A program made the translations under genes and the position numbers. Below are positions 16,303 through 24,764 of a stretch of DNA of 64,000 nucleotides, one piece after another. This DNA comes from Tindallia californiensis. GTDB taxonomy: Bacteria > Bacillota > Clostridia > Peptostreptococcales > Tindalliaceae. The stretch lies in assembly GCF_900107405.1 (NCBI RefSeq), contig NZ_FNPV01000008.1:100554-164553 (forward strand), given 5' to 3'. The notes beneath the pieces were generated by a model. It had not been told where the DNA came from. It was given only the letters and a program-made list of their open reading frames with translations, and searched no databases. How positions within the stretch are numbered: the stretch's first letter is position 1; each line of letters begins with the position of its first letter.

Positions 16303-17091
16303 ATGAATCAACGAAGCCAGACCCACAGAATACTAAGCCATTTATCTGGCGGAATCGGTGGTTTGCATCATCCTAAAACGACGATTCCAAAGCCTTCCTA
16401 CCAGGATAAACCCCAGTTATCCAGCCGTGTTTTAGTTGCCTTTACAGCCAATCCACAGCCAGCAACTAAAACACAGCAAATACTGGATTCCTGGAAAAAA
16501 GAAGGCTGTCGTTTCGATGTTGCTTTTTCTTCCAACGCTGAAGCCTTAAGCAATACAAAGGAAATCCTTAAAAAAATCAAGCCAGTCCGAACATTATCCC
16601 GCAATATTACAGAATTGAAAGACTATCCAATGGATGATTTATCGGCGGTTCTGTCACTTAATATGACCCATAACACGGCTAGCAAACTGACCCTCGGCAT
16701 ACAAGACGGACTGATCCCCATTCTGCTTTGGCATGCTCTTTGGAAGGGCATCCCTGTCTACATGGACTTTTCCGCACTAAAGTCGTACCATGGTGAACCT
16801 ACCGTCAATCCAATGTTAGCTCAAATGACAGAAGACACCATTCAAAAATTGAAAAAAATGGGCATTGCAGCACTGGAAACTTATCCGAAAAAACAAGAAA
16901 ACCGGATACTCATTCCGGGAAAACCAACGGATTCTAAGGTGCTTACAGAAAAAGACATTCTAGCAGTAGCACCGGGAACTACCATCGAAATACCAGCTAA
17001 AACCATTGTTACCGCTTTAGCAAAAGACACAGCGAAAGCAAGATCTATTAACGTGCTGCGAGTCAATGAAGCGCAGGTAAGGAGTGAATAA
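16303..17091 (+). CDS. Microcompartment-associated flavoprotein-like protein
   Basis: A 262-residue protein after CAGGAGGGATC. The middle (about 40-190) resembles the flavoprotein/HFCD fold found in several microcompartment loci: RVLVAFTANPQP, then a block around SKLTLGIQDGLIPILLWHAL and GIPVYMDFSAL. The end, around KTIVTALAKDTAKARSI, resembles the C-terminal motif of those proteins. The first 25 residues (NQRSQTHRILSHLSGGIGG) form a helix then a glycine-rich linker, as in encapsulation peptides. I cannot tell whether it binds flavin; the usual glycine-rich phosphate loop is not obvious. Role unknown. Confidence 0.65.
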   Translation: MNQRSQTHRILSHLSGGIGGLHHPKTTIPKPSYQDKPQLSSRVLVAFTANPQPATKTQQILDSWKKEGCRFDVAFSSNAEALSNTKEILKKIKPVRTLSRNITELKDYPMDDLSAVLSLNMTHNTASKLTLGIQDGLIPILLWHALWKGIPVYMDFSALKSYHGEPTVNPMLAQMTEDTIQKLKKMGIAALETYPKKQENRILIPGKPTDSKVLTEKDILAVAPGTTIEIPAKTIVTALAKDTAKARSINVLRVNEAQVRSE

Positions 17092-17092
17092 C

Positions 17093-17371
17093 ATGCGGAT
17101 TGGAAAAGTGATTGGCACCATTACCGCCACTAGAAAAGACGAGCGACTTACCGGCAGCAAGTTGCTTTTGACCCAGCCCATAAAATCCGACGGCAAGCCA
17201 TCCGGCGAAGCGTTAGTAGCCGTCGATACCGTAGGCGCTGGTATTGGCGAAACCGTTCTTTTCGCAACAGGAGCTGCATCACGACATGCTGCCAACCAGC
17301 CACAGTCACCGATTGATGCCGCCATTGTAGGCATTGTAGACACCATCGATCTGGCGACTAAAAATCGCTAG
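17093..17371 (+). CDS. BMC-P pentameric vertex protein (EutN/CcmL family)
   Basis: A 92-residue protein beginning MRIGKVIGTITATRKDERL, a classic EutN/CcmL start, followed by AVDTVGAGIGETVLFATGA. Pentamers of this family close the corners of the icosahedral shell. The ATG at 17093 is preferred over an in-frame GTG at 17084 because AAGGAG lies 8 nt upstream of the ATG. Its presence beside three hexamer genes shows the locus can build a closed shell; no BMC-T trimer gene is present in the window. Confidence 0.93.
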   Translation: MRIGKVIGTITATRKDERLTGSKLLLTQPIKSDGKPSGEALVAVDTVGAGIGETVLFATGAASRHAANQPQSPIDAAIVGIVDTIDLATKNR

Positions 17372-17392
17372 AAAGGAGGAAGGACCAACCTT

Positions 17393-19207
17393 ATGGATAC
17401 CCAGCAAATTAAGCAAGCCATGGAGTACCGGCAACTGGTGGATACATTGATGTCCGAAAGTCAATATGCCGATCTGGTACTTCATGGTGGAAATGTTGTC
17501 AATGTTTTAACCGCCGAAATTTATCCGGCGGATATTGCCATCCAGGGAAAATACATTTTAATGGTGGGAGATGCCGAAAAACTCATTGGACCAGAAACCG
17601 TCACCGTTGATGTGCGGGGAAAAACCTTAGCTCCCGGTATGATGGATTCCCATATGCATTTTGAAAGCAGTATGCTAACTATTACAGAATTCGCAAGGCT
17701 TTCCATTCCCTCCGGTACCACTACCCTTATTGCCGATCCTCACGAAATTGGAAACGCACTGGGCCCTGTTGGCATGAAAGCCATGGCCGACGAAGCGGCT
17801 CTGGTTCCTAACCATGTGCATCTGGTTGTGCCGGCACTTACCCCGGACTGTCCCGGACTGGAGACTGCCGGATACGATGTGGATTCAAAAGATATGGAAG
17901 ACCTGTTAAACTACCCTCACGTTATTGGTATTGGAGAACTACAGGGCTTTAGTAATGCGGCCCATGTTTACCGTAACACCTCCGAAATCGTAACGGATTT
18001 ACTTGCTTCTACTACTTATGCCCGAAGCATTGGTAAGATTGTGGACGGCAATGCACCCGAGTTATTTGGTGCTGAACTGGCCGCACATATTATCGTTGCG
18101 GGAGGAAGCTGTTCCTGCCATGAAACCACTACAAAGGAAGAATGTGTTGAAAAACTGAGACAGGGCGTCTATGTATTTATGAGAGAAGGCTCTACCCAGC
18201 GTAACATGGCAGAATGCATCCGGGCTGTTACAGAAGATGGACTTGATTCCCGACGATGCATTTTAGCAACCGATGACATGGTCGCCGAAGATTTGGAAAA
18301 ACTTGGCCATATGAATGAAATTGTTAAGCGTACCATTGCCGAAGGAGTGGATCCGGCGGTTGCCATTCAGATGGTAACCATTAATCCGGCCAGTTATTTC
18401 GGCTTTAAGGATCGAGGCATTTTAGCCCCGGGTATGCTGGCTGACATCGCTATTATTGACGATTTAGAGAACATGTCTGTAGAAGCTGTTTTCTTACAGG
18501 GAGAGTTAGTTGCTTCCCAAGGTCAATTATTAATCGACCTGCCAGAGTATACTTATCCGGATACTGTTAAAAATTCTGTACGGCGTGAACCTCTTCAACC
18601 AGAAGACCTAGCCATACGAAGTCAGCACGCAGCACCTCGGGTGCGTTGCATTGGGTTGATTCCAGACCAAAACCTGTCCGAAAGTCTTGAATTCACCCTT
18701 AAGACCCAGCAGGGAATTGTGATGCCTGATACCCGGCAAGATGTTCTTTATATTGCTTGCGTTGAGCGCTATGGTCGAAATGGCAGTATCGGAAAAGCCT
18801 TTGTGCAGGGTTTTGGTTTGGAGCATGGTGCTTTTGCCGAAAGTGTTGCCCACGACACTCACAATATCATGGTCATGGGTACTTGCCTGAAAGATATGAC
18901 TGCCGCTGTTAATCATGTGATCCAAATGGGCGGAGGTATTGCTGTCGCAAAAGGCGGCCGGATTATTGATGAGCTGAGATTACCTATTGGCGGTTTAATG
19001 ACCGATGAAATGAACGGGCATGAGGTTAGCCGTAAAATTTCACAGGTGGAATCTACCATTAAGGATCAGCTAGGCTGTAAAGTCCATGCACCTTTGATGC
19101 ACCTTTCTTTCCTGGCCCTTTCCACCAGCCCTAAGTGGAAGATTACTGACCAGGGACTGATCGATGTTATTAACTTTACTGTTCTTCCACCAGTCTTTGA
19201 AGACTAG
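17393..19207 (+). CDS. Adenine-deaminase-like amidohydrolase, divergent; candidate 4-aminoimidazole deaminase
   Basis: A 604-residue protein of the AdeC family: DSHMHFESSM (about 84), IADPHEIGNALG, and the C-terminal AdeC domain with VAHDTHNIMVMG. It departs from adenine deaminases at conserved places. The DGHxP motif reads DGNAP (about 217), a histidine-to-asparagine change, and the CTDDxHPxDL motif reads ATDDMVAEDL (about 293). The second AdeC at 25764 keeps both, so this copy probably has another substrate. It is the last gene of the shell operon (21 bp after the vertex gene, AAAGGAGGAAGG). The pathway needs an enzyme that turns 4-aminoimidazole into 4-imidazolonone plus ammonia, an adenine-like deamination. 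That assignment is inference. Confidence 0.8.
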   Translation: MDTQQIKQAMEYRQLVDTLMSESQYADLVLHGGNVVNVLTAEIYPADIAIQGKYILMVGDAEKLIGPETVTVDVRGKTLAPGMMDSHMHFESSMLTITEFARLSIPSGTTTLIADPHEIGNALGPVGMKAMADEAALVPNHVHLVVPALTPDCPGLETAGYDVDSKDMEDLLNYPHVIGIGELQGFSNAAHVYRNTSEIVTDLLASTTYARSIGKIVDGNAPELFGAELAAHIIVAGGSCSCHETTTKEECVEKLRQGVYVFMREGSTQRNMAECIRAVTEDGLDSRRCILATDDMVAEDLEKLGHMNEIVKRTIAEGVDPAVAIQMVTINPASYFGFKDRGILAPGMLADIAIIDDLENMSVEAVFLQGELVASQGQLLIDLPEYTYPDTVKNSVRREPLQPEDLAIRSQHAAPRVRCIGLIPDQNLSESLEFTLKTQQGIVMPDTRQDVLYIACVERYGRNGSIGKAFVQGFGLEHGAFAESVAHDTHNIMVMGTCLKDMTAAVNHVIQMGGGIAVAKGGRIIDELRLPIGGLMTDEMNGHEVSRKISQVESTIKDQLGCKVHAPLMHLSFLALSTSPKWKITDQGLIDVINFTVLPPVFED

Positions 19208-19235
19208 AAAGACCAAACTGGATCGTCTAATTCAT

Positions 19236-19296
19236 AAGACATGCCACCTGTTCATCCTCTCTTGTAAGATAAGGAATTTGTCCCGGTGGCCGTCTT
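19236..19296 (+). terminator. Possible terminator after the shell operon
   Basis: Arms AAGAC-GCCACC and GGTGGC-GTCTT pair across a 36-nt loop and are followed only by a short T stretch. It may be a partial terminator between the shell operon and the permease gene. Confidence 0.4.
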
Positions 19297-19330
19297 TCCA
19301 TTCATAAGGAGATGAAAAAGGAGGCATTAC

Positions 19331-20650
19331 ATGAGTACAAAAGAATCAACGCAAAACGGATTTCTGGAAAAAAGGTTTCAATTATCAAAACATGGCACGA
19401 ATCCTAAAACCGAGATTTTAGCAGGAATTACTACTTTTATGACAATGGCTTATATCCTTATCGTCAATCCATTAATTCTGTCTGACGCCGGAATGGATTT
19501 TGGAGCCGTATTTACAGCGACGGCTTTATCCTCGGTGATTGCAACCCTAGTCATGGCCTTTTATGCAAATTATCCTTTTGCGTTGGCACCAGGCATGGGG
19601 CTAAATGCGTTTTTTGCTTACGGTATTGTCCTGGGAATGGGCTATTCCTGGCAAATGGCGTTAACCGCTGTTTTTATTGAGGGAATCATCTTTATTCTGC
19701 TTACCTTATTTAATGTGCGCGAAGCCATTGTAAAAGCCATCCCTCTGAACCTGAAGCATGCGGTATCTGTCGGTATTGGTCTTTTCATTGCTTTTATCGG
19801 CTTGAAAAATGCAGGCGTCGTGGTTCCTTATGAAAGTACTATTATCACACTGGGAGATATGACAGCCCCCGGTTCCATTATGGCACTGGTTGGTCTGGTT
19901 ATTACTGGTGTGATGTTGGCAAAAGGCGTTAAAGGCGCTTTGCTGATCGGTATTTTTGCTACGACGCTTTTAGGTGTTCCACTGGGAATGACCGAAATTC
20001 CAAGCCGGATCATCACAGCCCCGCCATCTCTTTCTCCATTACTGTTTCAATTTGATTTTTCCAGTATTTTCACCATGGATATGGTCATCATTCTTTTCAC
20101 TTTACTGTTTGTGGATATGTTTGATACCTTGGGTACCTTGGTAGGAGTTGCCTCGAAAGCTGATATGCTGGACGAAAGCGGTAACCTGCCAAAAGCGAAA
20201 CAAGCCTTATTTGCCGATGCTATCGGAACAACCGCTGGAGCCTGTATGGGAACCAGTACCGTTACCACTTATGTTGAAAGTGCTTCCGGAGTTGCAGAAG
20301 GCGGCCGTACCGGTCTGACCGCTTTATCCACAGCCGGAATGTTTGCCATCGCCCTGTTGCTATCTCCTCTGTTTATTATGATCCCCGGAGCTGCTACAGC
20401 ACCAGCCTTGGTATTGGTTGGACTCTTTATGATGTCTCCTATCAATAAAATTGACTTGGACGATTTCACAGAATCCATCCCTGCTTTCTTAACCATTATT
20501 ATGATGCCATTGACTTTTAGTATTGCCGATGGAATCGTATTTGGTATGGTTTCTTACACAGCCCTGAAAATTTTTACCGGTAAGGTAAAGGATGTTTCTG
20601 CTATTATGATTGTTTTATCGATCCTCTTCATTATTAAATTTGCATTGTAA
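19331..20650 (+). CDS. pbuG: Guanine/hypoxanthine permease (AzgA/NCS2 family)
   Basis: A 439-residue membrane protein with the hallmarks of AzgA/PbuG: AGITTFMTMAYILIVNP near the start, FALAPGMGLNAFFAY, FVDMFDTLGTLVGVA and TSTVTTYVESASGVAEGGRT. It is a proton-driven importer of guanine and hypoxanthine in characterised relatives. It lies between the ring-degradation operon and the genes for guanine deaminase and xanthine dehydrogenase, so it probably feeds them. Start after AAAGGAGGCATTAC. Confidence 0.9.
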   Translation: MSTKESTQNGFLEKRFQLSKHGTNPKTEILAGITTFMTMAYILIVNPLILSDAGMDFGAVFTATALSSVIATLVMAFYANYPFALAPGMGLNAFFAYGIVLGMGYSWQMALTAVFIEGIIFILLTLFNVREAIVKAIPLNLKHAVSVGIGLFIAFIGLKNAGVVVPYESTIITLGDMTAPGSIMALVGLVITGVMLAKGVKGALLIGIFATTLLGVPLGMTEIPSRIITAPPSLSPLLFQFDFSSIFTMDMVIILFTLLFVDMFDTLGTLVGVASKADMLDESGNLPKAKQALFADAIGTTAGACMGTSTVTTYVESASGVAEGGRTGLTALSTAGMFAIALLLSPLFIMIPGAATAPALVLVGLFMMSPINKIDLDDFTESIPAFLTIIMMPLTFSIADGIVFGMVSYTALKIFTGKVKDVSAIMIVLSILFIIKFAL

Positions 20651-20701
20651 TTTTACATCCTTCGAAGTTTCCTTCGAAAAAGAATCACCCTGAAAAACCA
20701 C

Positions 20702-20735
20702 AATGCCCTGAGAATCCATTGCTTCTCGGGGCATT
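20702..20735 (+). terminator. Probable terminator after the permease gene
   Basis: AATGCCCTGAGAA pairs with TTCTCGGGGCATT (one G-U) around an 8-nt loop. Only a short T-run follows, so termination may be partial. Confidence 0.5.
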
Positions 20736-20782
20736 TCCCCATCACCAGCCACTTAATATGGCATCGGAAGGAGTTCTTAAGC

Positions 20783-22120
20783 ATGAAACCATTATTAATC
20801 CAGAATGCAACCATTGTTACCATGAACGATCAACAAGAAATCCTACAAGGAGATCTGTTGATTGAAGACCGCCTCATTAAAGCCATTGGTCCAGGAATAG
20901 TAGCCAATGACTGCGACATCATCGATGCTACGGATATGATTTTGATCCCCGGATTTATTCAAACCCATATTCATTTAACCCAAAGTTTGCTCCGGGGTCA
21001 AGCCGATGATCTGGAACTTCTTGATTGGCTTAAAAAGCGAGTCTGGCCCTTAGAAGGTGCCCATACAGAAGAATCTAACTATCTCTCCGCCAAACTTGGC
21101 ATTGCCGAACTAATTAAAGGTGGCACTACTTCCATTATCGATATGGAAACCGTGAACCATACAGAATCTGCCTTTGAAGCCATCAAGGAAACCAAGTACC
21201 GAGCTATGTCTGGTAAATGCATGATGGACTATGGCTCCGGTGTCCCCAGTTCATTGATGGAAAATACAGAGGCCTCACTAAAAGAAAGTTTGCGCCTATT
21301 AAAAAAATGGCATCAAACAGAAAACAATCGGATTGACTACGCTTTTGCTCCACGCTTTGTTGTCTCCTGCACGGAAACCTTATTAAAAGAAGTCGGCAAA
21401 ATGGCAAAAGAATTCGACGTTATGATTCATACCCACGCCTCGGAAAACCGTGGAGAAATTGAATTGGTTCAAAAAGATCGTGGAATGCGAAACATCACTT
21501 ATTTACAGTCTTTAGGACTTACAGGAGAACAGCTGGTTCTTGCCCATTGTATCTGGCTTGACGAAGAAGAAATGAAAATCTTGGCTGACAGTGGCACCAG
21601 AATTTCCCATTGTCCTTCCAGCAATATGAAATTAGCTTCAGGTATTGCTAAGATACCCGAATTGTTAGAAATGGGCGCTGCCGTTTCCTTAGCCGCCGAT
21701 GGAGCCCCCTGTAATAATAATATGGATATGTTTCGCGAAATGCGCCATGCGGCTTTAATTCAAAAGGCCAGAACCCTTAGTCCGACAGTAATGCCTGCCA
21801 GCAGCGTTTTTGAAATGGCTACACGAAATGGAGCGATTGCCATGAGAAAAGAAAACATGCTGGGTAGTTTAGAAATTGGAAAAAAAGCTGATATGGCTCT
21901 TATCCGTCAAGATGGACTTCATCAGACTCCCTCCGCTACCATGGATCCAGTATCGGCTATTGTATACTCCGCCACCGCTGCTGATGTGGATACTACCATC
22001 ATTGATGGAGACATCATGATGAGAAACCGTCAGTTGACATATATTAATGAAAAAACGTTGCGAAAAGAAGCCAACCGGGTTATCCAAAAACAGATTGAAA
22101 GGGCCGGAGTTGTGAAATAA
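20783..22120 (+). CDS. ATZ/TRZ-type amidohydrolase, likely guanine deaminase
   Basis: A 445-residue metal-dependent deaminase: GFIQTHIHLTQSLLRG (about 57-72) with the HxH pair, HTHASENRGEIE, LAHCIWLDEEEM, HCPSSNMKLASGI and SLAADGAPCNNN. The family includes guanine deaminase, 8-oxoguanine deaminase, S-adenosylhomocysteine/methylthioadenosine deaminase and atrazine hydrolases, and sequence alone does not decide. The setting between a guanine/hypoxanthine permease and xanthine dehydrogenase genes favours guanine deaminase, which yields xanthine. It starts after GGAAGGAG and is followed at 25 bp by the FAD subunit gene, so they likely form one transcript. Confidence 0.78.
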   Translation: MKPLLIQNATIVTMNDQQEILQGDLLIEDRLIKAIGPGIVANDCDIIDATDMILIPGFIQTHIHLTQSLLRGQADDLELLDWLKKRVWPLEGAHTEESNYLSAKLGIAELIKGGTTSIIDMETVNHTESAFEAIKETKYRAMSGKCMMDYGSGVPSSLMENTEASLKESLRLLKKWHQTENNRIDYAFAPRFVVSCTETLLKEVGKMAKEFDVMIHTHASENRGEIELVQKDRGMRNITYLQSLGLTGEQLVLAHCIWLDEEEMKILADSGTRISHCPSSNMKLASGIAKIPELLEMGAAVSLAADGAPCNNNMDMFREMRHAALIQKARTLSPTVMPASSVFEMATRNGAIAMRKENMLGSLEIGKKADMALIRQDGLHQTPSATMDPVSAIVYSATAADVDTTIIDGDIMMRNRQLTYINEKTLRKEANRVIQKQIERAGVVK

Positions 22121-22145
22121 AGCTGCAGGAAAGGAGAAATCCATC

Positions 22146-23021
22146 GTGGTAAATCAAGTGTATCAGGCACACACTATGGAAGAAGCACTAGATTGGCTGG
22201 ACCAGCATAAAGAAAAAGCAAAACTGATTGCTGGTGGCACAGATTTGATTATTAAGCTCCGGGAAGGTGCTGTGATGCCAGCGGTGCTTATTGATATCAG
22301 CAACATGCAAGGCATCAACCATATAGAAGAAAGGGATCAGCGAATTATTCTTGGCAGTACAGCAACTTTCACTGACATTCAGCAGAGCCGTATTTTTCAG
22401 AAAAGACTGATAGCCATTGCCCAGGCGGCTCAATCCGTAGGTTCTCCTCAAATAAGGCACCGGGCTACCGTCGGTGGCAATATCTGTAATGCTTCACCGG
22501 CGGCTGACCTATTGCCACCCTTACTAGCTATGAATGCCAAGGCACTGCTTCAATCCAAGGAAAGTTCCCGGTTACTGCCCTTAGAAGAATTGCTGACTGG
22601 CAAAGAAACCACCTGCTTATTGCCAGAAGAAATGTTGAAATCTATTGAATTTTCATCGCTTGGTAAGGGCGAGGGCCTGGGCTTTAGCAAGCTCTCTGTC
22701 CGAAACGCATTGGCTATTGCCAGAATTTCTATGGCTGTATACTTACACTTAGATGACAAGGGAAATTGCCAAGATATCCGCATTGCCAGCGGTGCTTTAG
22801 GATTAACAGCTCAGCGTGAAAAAAATGTAGAGTCTCTGATCAAGGGCCAGCCTCTGGATAAAAAAATGATTGAAACCGCTTCTAAAGCCCTGGAAGCTAC
22901 TACATTAGAACGTTTATCCGGTAGAAAAACCTTGCCATTCAAGCGATATGCTGTGCAGGGTGTTTTTCAGGAAGCATTGGAACAAGCCATGGAACTTTGC
23001 GTTAGGAGGGACATTAGATGA
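22146..23021 (+). CDS. Molybdenum hydroxylase FAD subunit (xanthine dehydrogenase type)
   Basis: A 291-residue FAD-binding subunit starting at a GTG after AAAGGAGA. It shows LIAGGTDLIIKLREG (about 28-42) and RATVGGNICNASPAADLLPP, both FAD-contact motifs of CoxM/XdhB-type subunits. With the next three genes it forms a four-polypeptide enzyme that hydroxylates purines, probably hypoxanthine to xanthine, and passes electrons through FAD. Its stop overlaps the FeS-subunit start by ATGA. Confidence 0.9.
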   Translation: MVNQVYQAHTMEEALDWLDQHKEKAKLIAGGTDLIIKLREGAVMPAVLIDISNMQGINHIEERDQRIILGSTATFTDIQQSRIFQKRLIAIAQAAQSVGSPQIRHRATVGGNICNASPAADLLPPLLAMNAKALLQSKESSRLLPLEELLTGKETTCLLPEEMLKSIEFSSLGKGEGLGFSKLSVRNALAIARISMAVYLHLDDKGNCQDIRIASGALGLTAQREKNVESLIKGQPLDKKMIETASKALEATTLERLSGRKTLPFKRYAVQGVFQEALEQAMELCVRRDIR

Positions 23022-23527
23022 TATCGATAACTTTAACAGTGAACCATCAACAGCATACTTTATCCGTCACTGAAGAAGAACGTTTGCTTGATCTGCTCCG
23101 AAACCAGCTTCAACTTACCGGCACCAAAGAAGGTTGTGGCGAAGGAGAATGTGGCGCCTGTACAGTGATCATGGACGGAGTGATCGTCAATTCCTGTCTG
23201 GTACTTGCTTTTCAAGCCAATGGAAAAACCATTGAAACCATCGAAGGAATTGGCGGTGAAAACGGAAACCTTCATCCGATACAACAAGCATTTTTAGACA
23301 GTGGTGCTGTTCAATGTGGTTTTTGTACTCCCGGTATGGTACTGGCCGCTAAAGTGATTTTAGCCGAAAACCCTAATCCCCGTGAGGCAGAGATTCGAGA
23401 AGGGATATCAGGAAATTTATGCCGCTGTACCGGTTATGAAAAAATTGTTGAAGCCATCTGTATGGTACGAGATCAGCTGAAAGAAGGAGGCGATTCTGAT
23501 GACCTGGCACAGTGTGGGAAAAAGTGA
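23018..23527 (+). CDS. Molybdenum hydroxylase 2Fe-2S subunit
   Basis: A 169-residue protein with two [2Fe-2S] clusters. The plant-ferredoxin-type motif is GCGEGECGACTV (about 46-57); the second cluster uses VQCGFCTPGM and GNLCRCTGYE. This is the standard small subunit (CoxS/XdhC type). It overlaps the FAD gene by 4 nt and the large molybdenum gene by 29 nt, so the four subunits are translationally coupled. Confidence 0.93.
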   Translation: MISITLTVNHQQHTLSVTEEERLLDLLRNQLQLTGTKEGCGEGECGACTVIMDGVIVNSCLVLAFQANGKTIETIEGIGGENGNLHPIQQAFLDSGAVQCGFCTPGMVLAAKVILAENPNPREAEIREGISGNLCRCTGYEKIVEAICMVRDQLKEGGDSDDLAQCGKK

Positions 23528-24764
23528 AATCAGAGTTGACGGCAAATCAAAGGTTACCGGAGCCGCCCTTTATTCCGAAGATTTTCAAATGGAAGGAATG
23601 GCTTTTGGCCGTACGCTTCGCTCCGACCGTCCTCATGCCTACTTCCAATTAGAGACAGAAAAAGCCAAAAGGATGCCCGGTGTTCTAAAAATATTCACAG
23701 CCGCCGATGTTCCGCATAACGCTCATGGGGTTTTGCTAAAAGATCATGAGGTTTTTTGCGAAAAGAAAGTGCGCCGTATCGGCGATCCCCTAGCCTTTCT
23801 AGTGGCAACAACAGAAAAAGAAGCGGAAGCGGCTCTGAAAGCCATTAAGGTTACGTATCAAGACTTACCAGCGGTTTTTGATCCGGAGGAAGCACTGCAA
23901 CCAGAAGCTCCTCTTATTCATGAAAAAGGTAATTTAGTCTACCACTTTAAACTTCGCAAAGGTAATAGCGAAACCGGATTTTCTCAAAGCCATGCCATTG
24001 TCGAGGAAACCTACCGGACACCGATGGTCGATCACGCATTTCTGCAACCGGAGGCTGGTATTGCCTATCCAGAAAATCAACGGATTGTTGTATGTGCCGC
24101 TAATCAATACCCTCATTTTGATCAGCTGGAAATTGCCGAAGCTCTCCAATTGCCCGCTGAATCTGTCAAAGTGATTAATCCTGCTGTTGGAGGTGCTTTT
24201 GGCGGTCGGGAAGATGTTACCATGCAAATTCATTTAGCCCTTGCTGCCCAAAGATTACAGCGACCGGTTAAAACCGTTTATTCCCGTCAGGAGTCTTTTT
24301 ACGCCCATAGCAAACGTCATGCCATGATAATGCGATTAAAAACCGGTGCAGATGAAAAGGGTCATCTGAAGGCTTTGGAAGCCACCATTTATTCAGATAC
24401 CGGAGCTTATGCTTCTTGGGCCATCAATGTCCTTCGAAAAGCTGGCGTCCATGCAACCGGTCCTTATGTAATCCCTCATGTGAAAATCGACGGCTATAGC
24501 GCTTATACCAACAATCCTTTTGCCGGAGCCATGCGTGGTTTTGGTGCGGCTCAGATCCCTATTGCTCACGAAGGGCAAATGGATGCCCTAGCTGAAAAAT
24601 TGGGGATCAGTCCCATAGAAATACGTCTGAAGAACGCTTTTCGACCAGGCGACCATACCGCCACCGGTCAACGATTAAAAGAAAGTGTTCCCTTTGTTGA
24701 ATGTCTGCAAGCCGTTTCTTCCGCCATGAATTGGGAAGAGTCGAAACAGGAGGTGGCAAAATGA
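23499..24764 (+). CDS. Molybdenum hydroxylase large Mo-binding subunit (NdhL-like half)
   Basis: A 421-residue protein corresponding to the N-terminal part of a usual 750-residue molybdopterin subunit. It carries the a/b hammerhead region (SEIRVDGKSKVTGAALYSED) and cofactor motifs GGAFGGRED (about 230) and AGAMRGFGAAQ (about 344). It stops by TGA just where a second gene begins. Separate large and medium Mo-subunits are known from nicotinate dehydrogenase of Eubacterium barkeri (NdhL/NdhM), so the split is natural rather than a frameshift: each half has its own ribosome-binding site. Start ATG follows AAGGAGG by 8 nt. Confidence 0.88.
   Translation: MTWHSVGKSEIRVDGKSKVTGAALYSEDFQMEGMAFGRTLRSDRPHAYFQLETEKAKRMPGVLKIFTAADVPHNAHGVLLKDHEVFCEKKVRRIGDPLAFLVATTEKEAEAALKAIKVTYQDLPAVFDPEEALQPEAPLIHEKGNLVYHFKLRKGNSETGFSQSHAIVEETYRTPMVDHAFLQPEAGIAYPENQRIVVCAANQYPHFDQLEIAEALQLPAESVKVINPAVGGAFGGREDVTMQIHLALAAQRLQRPVKTVYSRQESFYAHSKRHAMIMRLKTGADEKGHLKALEATIYSDTGAYASWAINVLRKAGVHATGPYVIPHVKIDGYSAYTNNPFAGAMRGFGAAQIPIAHEGQMDALAEKLGISPIEIRLKNAFRPGDHTATGQRLKESVPFVECLQAVSSAMNWEESKQEVAK

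Noticed and set aside
19208..19330. Purine riboswitch before the guanine/hypoxanthine permease gene
   Set aside because: The conserved junction and loop bases of the guanine-class aptamer are not present; only a simple hairpin is seen.
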